Positions 1-8,439 of a DNA stretch of 64,000 bases are shown here, piece by piece. The stretch spans positions 1 through 64,000 of the forward strand of contig LAKY01000068.1 of NCBI GenBank assembly GCA_000987045.1, in the 5' to 3' direction. Each line of letters starts with the position of its first letter. Within the stretch, counting starts at the first letter, position 1. The position numbers and the translations under genes are program-made. A model generated the notes under the pieces. That model worked only from the letters and a program-made list of their open reading frames with translations. It ran no database searches and was not told the origin of the DNA. This DNA comes from Clostridiales bacterium PH28_bin88 (GTDB taxonomy: Bacteria > Bacillota > PH28-bin88).

Positions 1-44
1 GAGGTAATCAAATGTATAATTATACATTTCTTAATGAACTGGCG

Positions 45-1444
45 CTAACTGACTACCCCCCTCCCGTAATTATAACCGTTGTTTACATATACAATATCAC
101 CATCCAATACCAACCCCGACGGGCCAAAATAACCTTCTGTGACGGCTCCATCGAGTGCGCCAACACCAAGGTCCGTTTTTACTTCTCCCGAGAGATCAAG
201 CCACCGGATCCTGTCGGTTCCGAGCAACAAAATGTCTCCGTTCGGAAGAAAGGTGAGGTTTTTCGGGTAAAACCAGTTTGAATGCCCGCTTAGCTGTTCC
301 GGTTGAGAAATTGTGATTACAGTTGCTTCGTTTCCCTCTTCGTCCATTTGAATAAGCCGGTAGTTGTCTTTTTCATCTACGATGAGCCACAGCCGGCCTT
401 CCCCATCAACAGCCAGATCTTCAATCTCCCGCCATCCGGTAGATAATTGTTTATATTCATAGTGGAACCACTAGATAGCACCTGGCCTACTTCTTGATCA
501 GTCGACACATACATCTCTCCATTTAAGCCAAAGGCTAGGGCTCGTACACCTGTTAGAGCTTGTATAGGCTCAAGATCGCGCAATGCGGGTAGATGCCTGT
601 ATTGAGGCTCTTCTGTCTCGAAACTCCAACTCATCGCGACCGTTGATGTGTTTCCATCCTGGCTGGTTGCTCCCGATGCTAGAATAACAGTATATTTCTG
701 TCCCGGGCGAAGAGGCTCAACAGGCTGAATGTAGATTAAGCCGCCATCCTCGTGCCAGGGACCTGCTACAGCGGGTACTATAATTAGGTGCTGAGCGACG
801 GAACCGTAGTTCATGGGTCTATCAAAGCGTATACCAATGCGGCTGTTCCGGGAAACATCCACGGCCCCGTCTTGTGGCTCTACTCCTAGAACGATCGGCT
901 CAGCAACTCTCTGTTGTACAATGGTTCCGATCTTCTCTATCACTTTCACTAGCCTGGCAGTATTCCACGTTTCCGTGGGTTCATATCGTATCGTGTAATC
1001 ATCAATAATAATCTTTGCTTTTCCTTCTGAACCAGGAGGACCAAATTCCATTTCCGCCTCGTCATGATTGGTGAGGCAAAACCATAAAGAACGCTCGTCA
1101 TGCTTCAGTCGTGGAAGGTTTTGTGCGCTATCTTCATCTACCGTAAAAGAAATTTCGTGATCTAGAAAAGGATCTTCTTTATGATGGTAGTAGCTCCCGG
1201 TTACAGTCGCTTTTCCAGAAAACATAACTACTGCCGGATAATCGTTACCTTCCCTGTTGTCGGGAACCTCTGCTTGGGTGACTTTCATGTTAAGTATGGT
1301 ATCACCGATTTGTATTTCTCTTGCGTCAAAGACACCGTTAGTAATCAGTGCTTCCGGATTGCCATTAAAGATATTTATGACGTATCCTGCAGCCATAACC
1401 ACGATACTCGCCACCAAGATTAACGCCGCGAGTCTTTTGTTCAT
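45..1444 (-). pseudogene. Frameshifted Ig-like/beta-propeller surface protein
   Basis: Two adjacent minus-strand reading frames (1444 to 377, and 347 to 45) encode one protein of about 460 aa broken by a single frameshift near 460-480. After that point the second frame reads on past the first frame's stop with plausible sequence (GWREIEDLAVDGEGRLWLIV, then MDEEGNEATV). The N-terminus has an uncleaved signal or anchor helix (residues 5-25). The middle (about 185-280) resembles a bacterial Ig-like SbsA/Big_5 domain (VEPQDGAVDVSRNSRIGIRFD, ending in SWSFETEEP). The C-terminal part has NHL/SMP-30-like propeller repeats with D-G-x-G/L-W/Y units. A GGGAGGG ribosome site precedes the ATG. It was probably a membrane-anchored extracellular protein; its ligand is unknown. 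It heads a series of broken lipoprotein genes. A sequencing error is possible. Confidence 0.7.
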
Positions 1445-1471
1445 CCCAATTTGCCCTCCCTTTGGAATAGG

Positions 1472-3361
1472 CTAAAAGTCCGTTAGGTCAAGTATCTCCA
1501 GAGTAATCCACCGTAGACCCTCTGTGTCTGGCCGCTCACGGGATATGGTCAGGAATCGGCCGGAGGGTGAAGTAACGACTGTGGGTACAAAGACCTCACC
1601 CTCGGGAACGCTCACCAGCACCCTGGCACTGCCGTCTGGCTGGATCAATTCCACCTTATTTGCACTCACATACAATAAGCCTTGATCCGTCCACCTGGCT
1701 GCCAGGTATTCCTCCCCTTCGGCCAGGGTGGCAACCCTCATTTGCTTCACGTCCATCACCCTGAGTTTGCGGACTTCCGGGCTGGCGGCAAGTATCACCT
1801 TGCTGCCCGACCACCGGCTCTCAGGGCTGATGGTGAATAACCAGCGGTGTCCCTTTTCTTTCTCCGCGGGAAGAAAACGGGCGGTACGAGTGACCAGGTC
1901 CACGGAGCCATGAAAACTGTAGTTAGCAACAGAGACAATTCCCCCGTCGGCATATCCCTCAAGGTACAGGAATTTTCCATCGGGAGACCAGATTGGTTGT
2001 ATGTAAAGATGAATCAAATCCTGTAATACTAACCCAGTATCCTTCAAGGCTTGCAGCAAGTCTACCTGGAAAACTGTTTTCATACCGGAAGTAACGAAAT
2101 GCAGTTGGGTAGCCACAAAGGGATCATCATACAGGCTGTCCTGATAGATCCCTTGGGCAGGGTCATACCCTATGGCCCTGGTGCCCCCTGGACCGGGCCT
2201 AAATGCTGCAACCTGGAGCTGCTGGCCGGCATCCCAGGTAAAACGGTAATCAATCTTTTCCGCGCTTCGCGGCGCCACTACCTGGATGGTGGTTGATGGG
2301 AGGTTAACCATGATCCACCGTACATCATACCCTTCGGTATACCCAGCGAAACTCTCTCTCACCACCACCTGGTTGCCGTCCGGGGACCAGGTAGGTTTAC
2401 TAAAGGGGTGATCCTTCTCGTTTAACAAACCATACATTTTGCCGGTCTCCCAGTCCAGCATCCAGAGTTTGTCTATGGCGAAATTTTCCGGATATGGGTA
2501 CCATGCTCCCAGCAGGTACCGCCCGTTAGGCGACCAGGACAGCATTTCGACAGACACGTTTGTATCGGTCTCAGGAGCCTTGGTTAGCGGCCATTTCTTT
2601 TCTTCCCCACCGGCCACATCTCGAACTACGAGATAGCCGTCGCGTACAAAGGCGATCCGGGAGTTGTCTGCAGAGACCGCCATGGAACGCCTGTCCACGT
2701 CTAGCAGGGGAAAGCTTTGGCCCCGGGAAAGTTCCACTACACCTGACACGTAATCGCCGGGGTGCAGGGCCAGCCCTGTTTCACTTACCCAGCTGTAGTA
2801 ATACTCCCGGAAGGCGCCGTAATGGGGAAACGGTCCAACCCGGTAACCCCAATCCGTCTTTGCCACCGGTACCGTCCTGGAAGGAATGCCAGCCGCCAGG
2901 GGGGCCAGTTTTATTGGGTCCGTACCGGCCACGGGCGTATTCCCGGCTATGGACGGCGTGAACTTCTTGGGTTCAAAAAAGGGGCTGACCAGCCAGAAGC
3001 TGGGGTTGTCACCCGGCTGAATCTGGCCCAAGGAGATGATTTCGTCGTAATAATCCCATACTCTCTCCCCCGCGCCTATTTGAAAGTGGGGAGGCAAACC
3101 CGCCCTTGAAAGCAATATCTCCTGGGGTTTTTCCCACCTATCGCTAGAATCGGCTTCCTCCCCATATCCTTCCAAAGCATTGCCCGAGTTTTGTTTCACT
3201 TGGTTCCCGCTAGTACCAGAGTGGTTGACTTGTTCCCCCTGCTTACCTCCCTGGCTGTCAGGGCGTACCTGTTCCCCACACCCTGAAGCCAGCAGAGCCA
3301 TTAATGTCAGGATTACGGCGGCTTTCCATAATGGGTGGCGTGTTTCTTCCCTCCCGGTCAT
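1472..3361 (-). CDS. Beta-propeller lipoprotein (TolB/WD40-like)
   Basis: This 629 aa protein has a typical lipoprotein signal: a charged N-terminus, a hydrophobic stretch and an LASGC lipobox with the lipidated Cys near residue 28. A Ser/Gly/Gln-rich linker follows. Several propeller blades then carry W-S-P-D/N-G signatures (LSWSPNGRYLLGAW, PTWSPDGNQVVV, PIWSPDGKFLYLEG, TSPSGRFLTIS), as in TolB/PD40 beta-propellers. The ATG is preceded by AAGGAGG. No catalytic motif is visible, so a binding or scaffold role on the outer face of the membrane is the most that can be inferred. It lies 27 bp upstream (in transcription order) of the frameshifted Ig/propeller gene and probably shared its transcript. 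It is intact, unlike most of its neighbours. Confidence 0.8.
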   Translation of the reverse strand: MTGREETRHPLWKAAVILTLMALLASGCGEQVRPDSQGGKQGEQVNHSGTSGNQVKQNSGNALEGYGEEADSSDRWEKPQEILLSRAGLPPHFQIGAGERVWDYYDEIISLGQIQPGDNPSFWLVSPFFEPKKFTPSIAGNTPVAGTDPIKLAPLAAGIPSRTVPVAKTDWGYRVGPFPHYGAFREYYYSWVSETGLALHPGDYVSGVVELSRGQSFPLLDVDRRSMAVSADNSRIAFVRDGYLVVRDVAGGEEKKWPLTKAPETDTNVSVEMLSWSPNGRYLLGAWYPYPENFAIDKLWMLDWETGKMYGLLNEKDHPFSKPTWSPDGNQVVVRESFAGYTEGYDVRWIMVNLPSTTIQVVAPRSAEKIDYRFTWDAGQQLQVAAFRPGPGGTRAIGYDPAQGIYQDSLYDDPFVATQLHFVTSGMKTVFQVDLLQALKDTGLVLQDLIHLYIQPIWSPDGKFLYLEGYADGGIVSVANYSFHGSVDLVTRTARFLPAEKEKGHRWLFTISPESRWSGSKVILAASPEVRKLRVMDVKQMRVATLAEGEEYLAARWTDQGLLYVSANKVELIQPDGSARVLVSVPEGEVFVPTVVTSPSGRFLTISRERPDTEGLRWITLEILDLTDF

Positions 3362-3464
3362 TTCTTAAAACCTCCTTCCCATGGAGCAAGTTGAAGCAAC
3401 CGATGAGCTACGAGAAAAGTTCGCGCAGCGATTCACTGCAGCTTCATGGTAATCTGGCATTCCC

Positions 3465-4200
3465 CTAGTTGACAGGAGCGTTACCTACCGTTAGCTGCCC
3501 CTCGATCCACTTGACAGCCTCCTGGTACGCCCGGGGGTCCAGCACTGGATCCTGAGACGACATTTCCGAGCTGGATAGTATGTGTGTCAAGCCATCAATC
3601 ACGCTAAAACTTGCTTCCGTTGCATGTAGGTTAAGATGCCGCTCACAAGGAACTACTGTTCTCATTCTCAGGTCCATATCTTTCTCGTACTTATCCTCGG
3701 AGCCTATCACAATCTTAAGGGGACAAGTGATCGAATCAAACTCTTCCCCGAAGACTGCGGGTGAGATTGTTACTACGCCGTCCCACACGAACAATGGAAT
3801 TAAATGCGCTGAAGTTGTATGCAATTATGCGGCTCCCCTGGCTCTGCCCAATTAAGTACACCTTTTTTGCCGGGAAATGACGGGTTAATGATCTGTAAAC
3901 AACCAGCGCATCTTTTGACAAGGTGTCAACGTCATCAGAGAATTCGCCGGTGCTTTCTCCGTAACCCCTCTTATCATACCTAAAACTGGCTACACCGATG
4001 GATATCAACATATCGGACAGTACTTTAAAACCATTATAATCTCTCACTTTTGGTCCGTTTAAGTTTCGGTCGCATCCTACCCTGTTATGTAACAATAGGG
4101 CTAACCCCCGGGCGTTATTACGGGGAAATGTTAGCTCCCCCTGTAGTGTTGCCCCAGGCACTGCAATTGCCAACAACTCTTTTGGGGACACTTCGTCCAC
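3465..4200 (-). pseudogene. Frameshifted alpha/beta hydrolase
   Basis: Two overlapping minus-strand frames (4200 to 3736, and 3824 to 3465) together make one serine alpha/beta hydrolase of about 240 aa. The first frame has the oxyanion-side strand (LALLLHNRVGCDRN), the usual SFRYDKRGYGES segment and the nucleophile elbow GQSQGS (G-x-S-x-G). It then runs out of phase after RIIAYNFSAFNSIV. The second frame carries the C-terminal half, with TCPLKIVIGSEDKY (acid loop) and GLTHIL (candidate catalytic His). The shift lies at about 3790-3825. The reconstructed protein would be a BAAT/DLH-like esterase or acyl hydrolase. The gene is probably dead, although a sequence error cannot be excluded. Confidence 0.75.
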
Positions 4201-4227
4201 CTCCTAACTACCAATGTACTCTACGGC

Positions 4228-4627
4228 CTACTGGGACATCAAGACGACCATTGCAACATCCCGGTAGACCCAATGCCGGGAGACAATCTGCCACTCCCCG
4301 TCCGGTCGAAGGATCCGGTGTTTCATCACTATTCTTCCAGGTGGTCCTTGGTCGAGATTAAAACCTGCAGCGAATTCGTGGCCTTCCCACTCGATCCGGT
4401 TCAGTCGCTCCGACTTTTCATCGTACAGGTATCCCCGGTAGTAATTCCCCATGGACCCGCCGCCCCACTGGATCACGACGAGCATCGGTGTTTTTAGGCT
4501 GCCTTGCGCAGGCTAATATAACCACGATTAGTAGACCAAAAAAACCTACAGACAGTGCTCCACGCCAGCCACACACTAAACTGTTTCCTGCTGCCTGTCC
4601 GTTGTTCCCGCTTCGCCAGGGTATCAT
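4228..4627 (-). pseudogene. Frameshifted lipoprotein with duplicated signal peptide
   Basis: The ATG at 4627 overlaps the stop of the upstream acetyltransferase gene (ATGA), with an AAGGAGG site inside that gene's end, so the two were translationally coupled. The first frame encodes a lipoprotein signal (GFFGLLIVVILACARQP, lipobox LAC). It passes out of phase within an A-rich run near 4490. The second frame (to 4228) carries the mature part: GNYYRGYLYDEKSERLNRIE and WQIVSRHWVYRD. The signal-peptide DNA (4497-4646) is nearly the same as that of the lipoprotein gene at 9912-10571, but the mature regions are unrelated. The function is unknown. Confidence 0.65.
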
Positions 4628-4646
4628 CGATAAATGCCTCCTTCTC
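4497..4646. repeat. Repeat A, copy 1 (lipoprotein signal cassette)
   Basis: This stretch of about 150 bp matches 10441-10590 at most positions by eye. On the minus strand it spans the ribosome site, the start codon and the whole lipoprotein signal up to the ACARQP junction. Similarity stops just after the lipobox. It also contains the last codons of the acetyltransferase gene. Confidence 0.85.
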
Positions 4647-5220
4647 CATGACCAGCATTCTGCTTTTTTTCAACCAGGCTTTTTATGTATCCAGACTCGT
4701 ACTCTTTAGCCAAAATGTCCATATATATTTCGTCGTACCTTTCTCCTGCTATCTTCTTGGCCCCTCTTATCCTCCCCGCCTCCTTAAAACCCGCCTTTTT
4801 ATAACAATTGATTGCGGGCTTATTATAAGAGAAAACCTTCAGGTAGATGTTATGCATATTCAAAATGTTAAACCCGAAGTCGAGTAGCAGTCCAATGGCT
4901 TCAGCTCCGTACCCGTTTCCCCAGTAGTTTTTATTGCCGATAAAAATCCCCATCTCCGCGACACTGTTTATAAAATCTATCCTTGGGAAGCCTATATTTC
5001 CTATAGCTTCGTCCTTTTCAAGGTCTACGATGGCGAAATTGTACTCGTTTGACAGCTTTACTAGAATATCTTTTTCCCTAGCAGGCGTTATCATGCTGGA
5101 TGAAAACAACATCCCCACCCCTACTTCCATATCGTTAACCCATTGAGTATACTTTTCATAGTCCTCTACATTTATGGGCGATAAATAGCATCTACTTCCT
5201 ACGAGCTTTTTAAAATACAA
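4624..5220 (-). CDS. GNAT-family N-acetyltransferase (RimJ/RimL type)
   Basis: This 198 aa protein has the layout of the RimJ/RimL/SpeG-like GNAT fold: N-terminal LSPINVEDYEKYTQWVNDMEVG, a central IGNIGFPRIDFINSVAEMGIFIG strand pair, the acetyl-CoA loop NKNYWGNGYGAEAI (Q/R-x-x-G-x-G/A type), and the C-terminal YNKPAINCYKKAGFKEAGR that marks the family. It transfers an acetyl group from acetyl-CoA to an amine on a protein N-terminus or small molecule; the substrate cannot be read from sequence. The start is a TTG at 5220, 6 nt after a GGGAGGT site. Its stop overlaps the start of the broken lipoprotein gene downstream, and its last codons lie inside repeat A. Confidence 0.85.
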   Translation of the reverse strand: MYFKKLVGSRCYLSPINVEDYEKYTQWVNDMEVGVGMLFSSSMITPAREKDILVKLSNEYNFAIVDLEKDEAIGNIGFPRIDFINSVAEMGIFIGNKNYWGNGYGAEAIGLLLDFGFNILNMHNIYLKVFSYNKPAINCYKKAGFKEAGRIRGAKKIAGERYDEIYMDILAKEYESGYIKSLVEKKQNAGHGEGGIYR

Positions 5221-5423
5221 AGAGATACCTCCCTTATTACATTTACTATCTACTTCGCCTCAATTACATGACGGAGCAGGCCCGGAAAAAGTTCCCATTA
5301 GGTAAGATAGAAGAGTAATTTATTTGATGAAACACGATATCAGTCAGGAGGAAGGGATGTTTCATGCCGCCATTACCAGACGATTCTGATTGGGAAATTG
5401 TTAAACCTAGAAGTGTCCAGGAT

Positions 5424-5616
5424 TGTATCTATCTGTTGAATAAGCAGGTGTTTTAAAGATTGTTCAAGAATAATCATTATGGTAAAATCCCTCTTTATCG
5501 AAAAATCATGGGAACTGTTTTTGTGCCTGCTGCGTCTTTAATATGAGGGAATAACGAGGTGTCCGATGGACCTGCTCAAAATCGTTCGAGGTTCCCTTAA
5601 AGGAGAAAAGAAAGCC
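5424..5616 (+). pseudogene. Repeat B, copy 1: truncated sigma-factor leader and start
   Basis: This 193 bp segment is nearly identical to 12444-12635, the upstream region and first 17 codons of the ECF sigma gene. It includes the leader, the ribosome site, the ATG at 5566 and the codons for MDLLKIVR-SLKGEKKA. Matching ends abruptly after AAAGCC at 5616, where the sequence joins the 3' end of the oppositely oriented TPR gene. It is therefore a broken remnant of a second sigma gene. The retained leader could still drive transcription into the antisense strand of that TPR gene. Confidence 0.85.
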
Positions 5617-6950
5617 CCACGTCTGGCCGGGGTCGGTATAGGGGTAGAGGCAAATGCGGTGGGTTCGGTGGGCATCCATCGCCCGGGGTTGCCGGCCTCT
5701 CTAAGGCCGGCCGGGGCGGTGGCCCAGATTATGCCGTCCCGGGTCCAGGCGCCTTTGATCAGTTCTGCGGGCGCACCCTCGGGAAAGGGTACGGGGTAGA
5801 CCTGCCCCAGGAGGTTCAGCCTGCCGGGTGCTGTAATTTCCTGCAGTGTCTCCCGGGCTGTCCGGTAGAATTCCCAATCCGGATGGACCTGGCTGATCTT
5901 TACCGCCCGCTGCAGGTCAGCCGCCGCCTGCTCCTTCTTCCCCAAGGCCAAGTGGGCCAGGCCCCGGTAGTAGAGGGCGCTCATCCAGAACTCCCCGCCG
6001 GGAGCGCCCTCCACCAGTGCATTTTCCCGCTCCGGGGTCAGGCCGGCCACTACCTGCTCCAGGTCGGTAACCGCCTTTGCATAATCCCCGGCTTGATAGT
6101 AGGCTTCGCCCCGCACGGCCAGGAGCATGGCCTCATCCGGATACCCTCGGGCGGCCAGGGCCTTGGTGGCGTAATCCAGGGCCCGCCGCGGGTCGCCCGC
6201 CTTGTTGGAAGCGTCGGCCAGCGCGTACATGAGCATGCGCGACAGGTCCGGAGACTCGGCCAATTGTGCTTGGTAATAAGGCAATACTTTTTCTTGAAAG
6301 TAGGCCGGGACCGTATGGTCCGCCCGCACAAAGGATCGCCCGTTCCAGTAATAGATTTCAATAAGGTATACCGGGCCGGTATCGTGGCTCCATGTCGCCA
6401 ACTCCGCCTGGCCGTCCCCGTTCCAGTCGCCCCACTCCAGGCGGTGGTAACCAGACTGCAGGACGGGCTGCGGCCGGCCGAACTCTTCTCGCAGGACCAC
6501 CAGTTTCTGGCCGGCCGATGCGCCCAGGGTACCGCCCACCACTACCTCCGGTTTCCCGTCCCCGGTCAGGTCCACGGCCTCCAGGCGGTCCAGGAGGTAG
6601 CCGAGGTCGTTATCCTGCCAGAGCACGCGGTAGGCGTCGCCCGCCTTCCCGGCCACCATGGCGCCCACCTGCCTTTGGCCGTACTCGTAGCCCGCCAGAA
6701 ACTCGGGCGTGCCGTCGCCGTCCAGGTCCACCTGCTGGACAAGGGGCAGGTTATCCGGCTGACCTGGCCTGACCAGCCGCGCCCCTTCGGGTAGGAGGGG
6801 CGTCACTACGGCGGAAATATCCTTTAGGGAGGCGTCCACGACCGTTGTTTTGTTTGCTACGACATTGGCAGGACCTGCCACGCACCCATTAAGCAGAAAG
6901 GCTCCGGGTATCAGCACCCCCATCAGGGCAGCCTGCCAGTTGTTCCTCAA
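5538..6950 (-). CDS. FG-GAP/TPR lipoprotein with a replaced C-terminus
   Basis: A TTG at 6950 after AAAGGGGTG gives a protein of about 470 aa with a short lipoprotein signal (lipobox LLNGC) and no long cytoplasmic extension. The first half carries FG-GAP/VCBS-like calcium-loop repeats (QVDLDGDGTPEFLAGYEYG, AVDLTGDGKPEVVVGG, WGDWNGDGQAELATW), typical of extracellular propeller proteins. The second half has tetratricopeptide repeats (ALDYATKALAARGYPDEAML, GEAYYQAGDYAKAVTDLEQV, ALYYRGLAHLALGKKEQAA). About the last 25 residues, after PTPARRG, are read from the antisense of a sigma-gene fragment (5538-5616), so the native C-terminus is lost. It may still fold and be exported. The ligand is unknown. 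Confidence 0.75.
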   Translation of the reverse strand: MRNNWQAALMGVLIPGAFLLNGCVAGPANVVANKTTVVDASLKDISAVVTPLLPEGARLVRPGQPDNLPLVQQVDLDGDGTPEFLAGYEYGQRQVGAMVAGKAGDAYRVLWQDNDLGYLLDRLEAVDLTGDGKPEVVVGGTLGASAGQKLVVLREEFGRPQPVLQSGYHRLEWGDWNGDGQAELATWSHDTGPVYLIEIYYWNGRSFVRADHTVPAYFQEKVLPYYQAQLAESPDLSRMLMYALADASNKAGDPRRALDYATKALAARGYPDEAMLLAVRGEAYYQAGDYAKAVTDLEQVVAGLTPERENALVEGAPGGEFWMSALYYRGLAHLALGKKEQAAADLQRAVKISQVHPDWEFYRTARETLQEITAPGRLNLLGQVYPVPFPEGAPAELIKGAWTRDGIIWATAPAGLREAGNPGRWMPTEPTAFASTPIPTPARRGAFFSPLREPRTILSRSIGHLVIPSY

Positions 6951-7125
6951 TCTGATCACCCCTTTATTTAACCGCCAAAGTTCAGGGCTGGTGTCGCCTG
7001 GTTCAGTCCGCACCCCGCAAGTCTTGGATGAGCCATTTCGGGCATAAAACCTGCTCTGTGCACTTAGTGATCTAACCGAAAACCAAAAGCGGCTTTCGGC
7101 TGGGCTGACGTATTACCTTATGGGA

Positions 7126-7164
7126 TACGCTCCGTGTTGGTCCTCTCTTACGCACGGAGGCGTA
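7126..7164. repeat. Imperfect inverted repeat
   Basis: TACGCTCCGTG and CACGGAGGCGTA form an 11-bp stem with one bulged G around a 16-nt loop. It lies between the TPR lipoprotein gene and a degraded gene. There is no T-run on either strand, so a terminator role is unlikely. It may be the end of a lost mobile element. Confidence 0.4.
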
Positions 7165-7625
7165 CGGGGCGTTTCATCCCATAACGAAATGCCTCTCCCA
7201 CCCACTTCAGTTCAATTCTAGTATAAGTAGCCGGTCGGATTGGAACAGGAAAACCCTTTTTTCCGTGGCGAACAATACGGTTTGGGGTCAATCCCGGAAC
7301 CGGGTATTCCGACTTTTCTCCACGTCTTCCCCAAATCGGAGGAAACCAAAAGCTCCGCAGAACCGCTCCAACCCCTGAAGTCCAAGTCCGGGGGTAAGGT
7401 ACCAAAAGATAAATCCAACCAGTAGGCAGACACCCACCGATAAAGCACATCTTGACCATTCTCTTTTCTTTCAACTTTTTCCCCGCCTTTACTATCTTGT
7501 GCCCTTTGGCTCAGCTAGCCGCGCGTACCCATGGTGAGGTGTTTCAGCCACCGCTTCTGCGCGGGGTCATAGCCGATGAGGGTCCTTTCCCCACTGGCGC
7601 CATCCATACACGGGGAACTTCTCCT
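7150..7625 (-). pseudogene. Degraded beta-propeller protein with an Asp-box
   Basis: The minus strand from about 7625 reads ERTLIGYDPAQKRWLKHLTM, then an in-frame TAG. The same frame continues through ENGQDVLYRWVSAYWLDLSF and GSAELLVSSDLGKTWRKVGI to a stop at 7218. SSDLGKTW fits the Asp-box/BNR motif (S-x-D-x-G-x-T-W) of sialidase-like propellers. Just downstream, a different frame offers TRIELKWVGEAFRYGMKRPV, so a frameshift is also likely. No intact start is visible. This is a remnant of an exported propeller protein like others in the island; its function cannot be deduced. Confidence 0.5.
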
Positions 7626-7649
7626 TTTTCCTGTGATTAAACTTCCTGG

Positions 7650-8134
7650 TTAGACTTTCTTCTTTAGTAGCTTTAGTTGTAAAGCTAAGTTCTTAAAACG
7701 GTTCAATACGTAATCATAAGTGCCGTTGATTTCTTCGTTTCTCCTCAGAGGGGTATTTTCAAGATCATAAGTCTCACCTGTCACGGCATTTACGTTTACA
7801 GATACTGGCGCTTTAAATTCGTCTCCTACAATGATGCGTACTTGATATCTCATTACTTCTTCCCCGTTTTCAAGAAACCATATACTTAGCTTAGGCTGAT
7901 GAATTTCATAAATTGAATCTTTGATGCCGTACTTATCAAAGTGTTCTTGCAAAGCCACCAAGGCAGACTTATTGCTTCTTCTTCAGAAATTGCGGGTTCC
8001 GGTGTTATTCTGTATACTATTGCAAATGCAAGAAGAAGTATCAATGGTAATACCAATTTACCCATAGAAACGAGAAAGTCAAATAGCCGCTCCCGTTCCG
8101 TTGAAGTAAGTTCATTATATCTCTTTATTTTCAT
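7650..8134 (-). pseudogene. Frameshifted membrane-anchored PepSY-like protein
   Basis: The start at 8134 encodes a short basic N-terminus, then one transmembrane helix (KLVLPLILLLAFAIVYRI) and EPAISEEEAIS. The frame is then lost at about 7965. Removing one base there joins it to a second frame, ALVALQEHFDKYGIKDSIYE, which runs to 7650. That part contains VRIIVGDEFKAPVSVNVNAV followed by TGETYDLEN, reminiscent of the PepSY fold. The reconstructed protein has about 155 residues with its C-terminal domain probably outside the cell. The role is unknown. This is another single-base break in the decayed island. Confidence 0.65.
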
Positions 8135-8208
8135 TAAATACCACCATCTCTAGACAGCATTTGGCACCCATCCACCTGGTCCCAAGGGTTTCACGTAGGA
8201 GGAAACCT

Positions 8209-8409
8209 TTACTTGTAGAGGTACTTTAAACGCTCTGCTTTCTCGTTAAACCAATTCTTTCCGTAAACGAGGGTTCCGTCGCTGTCCCATTTTATTGGGT
8301 AATAGTAAAACTCATGGGTGCCTTCGGCGATTACCCCAATCCCGCCGGTTTCCACGGTGTAGAGGGCCAGATCAACGGTGCCGTCCAATTCCCACAGAAT
8401 ATGGCGCAC
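8209..8409 (-). pseudogene. Possible C-terminal fragment of a propeller protein
   Basis: A 66-codon frame opens with GTG right after an in-frame TAA and ends LKYLYK. The piece EFYYYPIKWDSDGTLVYGKN resembles the last blade of a TolB-like propeller. It lacks a signal peptide, although all its intact neighbours are lipoproteins. There is no good ribosome site. It lies 30 bp downstream of the PEGA lipoprotein gene and is most simply the tail of a lost paralogue; a genuine small protein is less likely. Confidence 0.35.
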
Positions 8410-8439
8410 TTAACAGGCAGCGCGGGACGGGTAGCAAGC

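Noticed and set aside
5883..6794. Long plus-strand reading frame of 303 codons
   Set aside because: It is antisense to the FG-GAP/TPR lipoprotein gene, has no ribosome site and a low-complexity composition set by the opposite strand's GC-rich codons.
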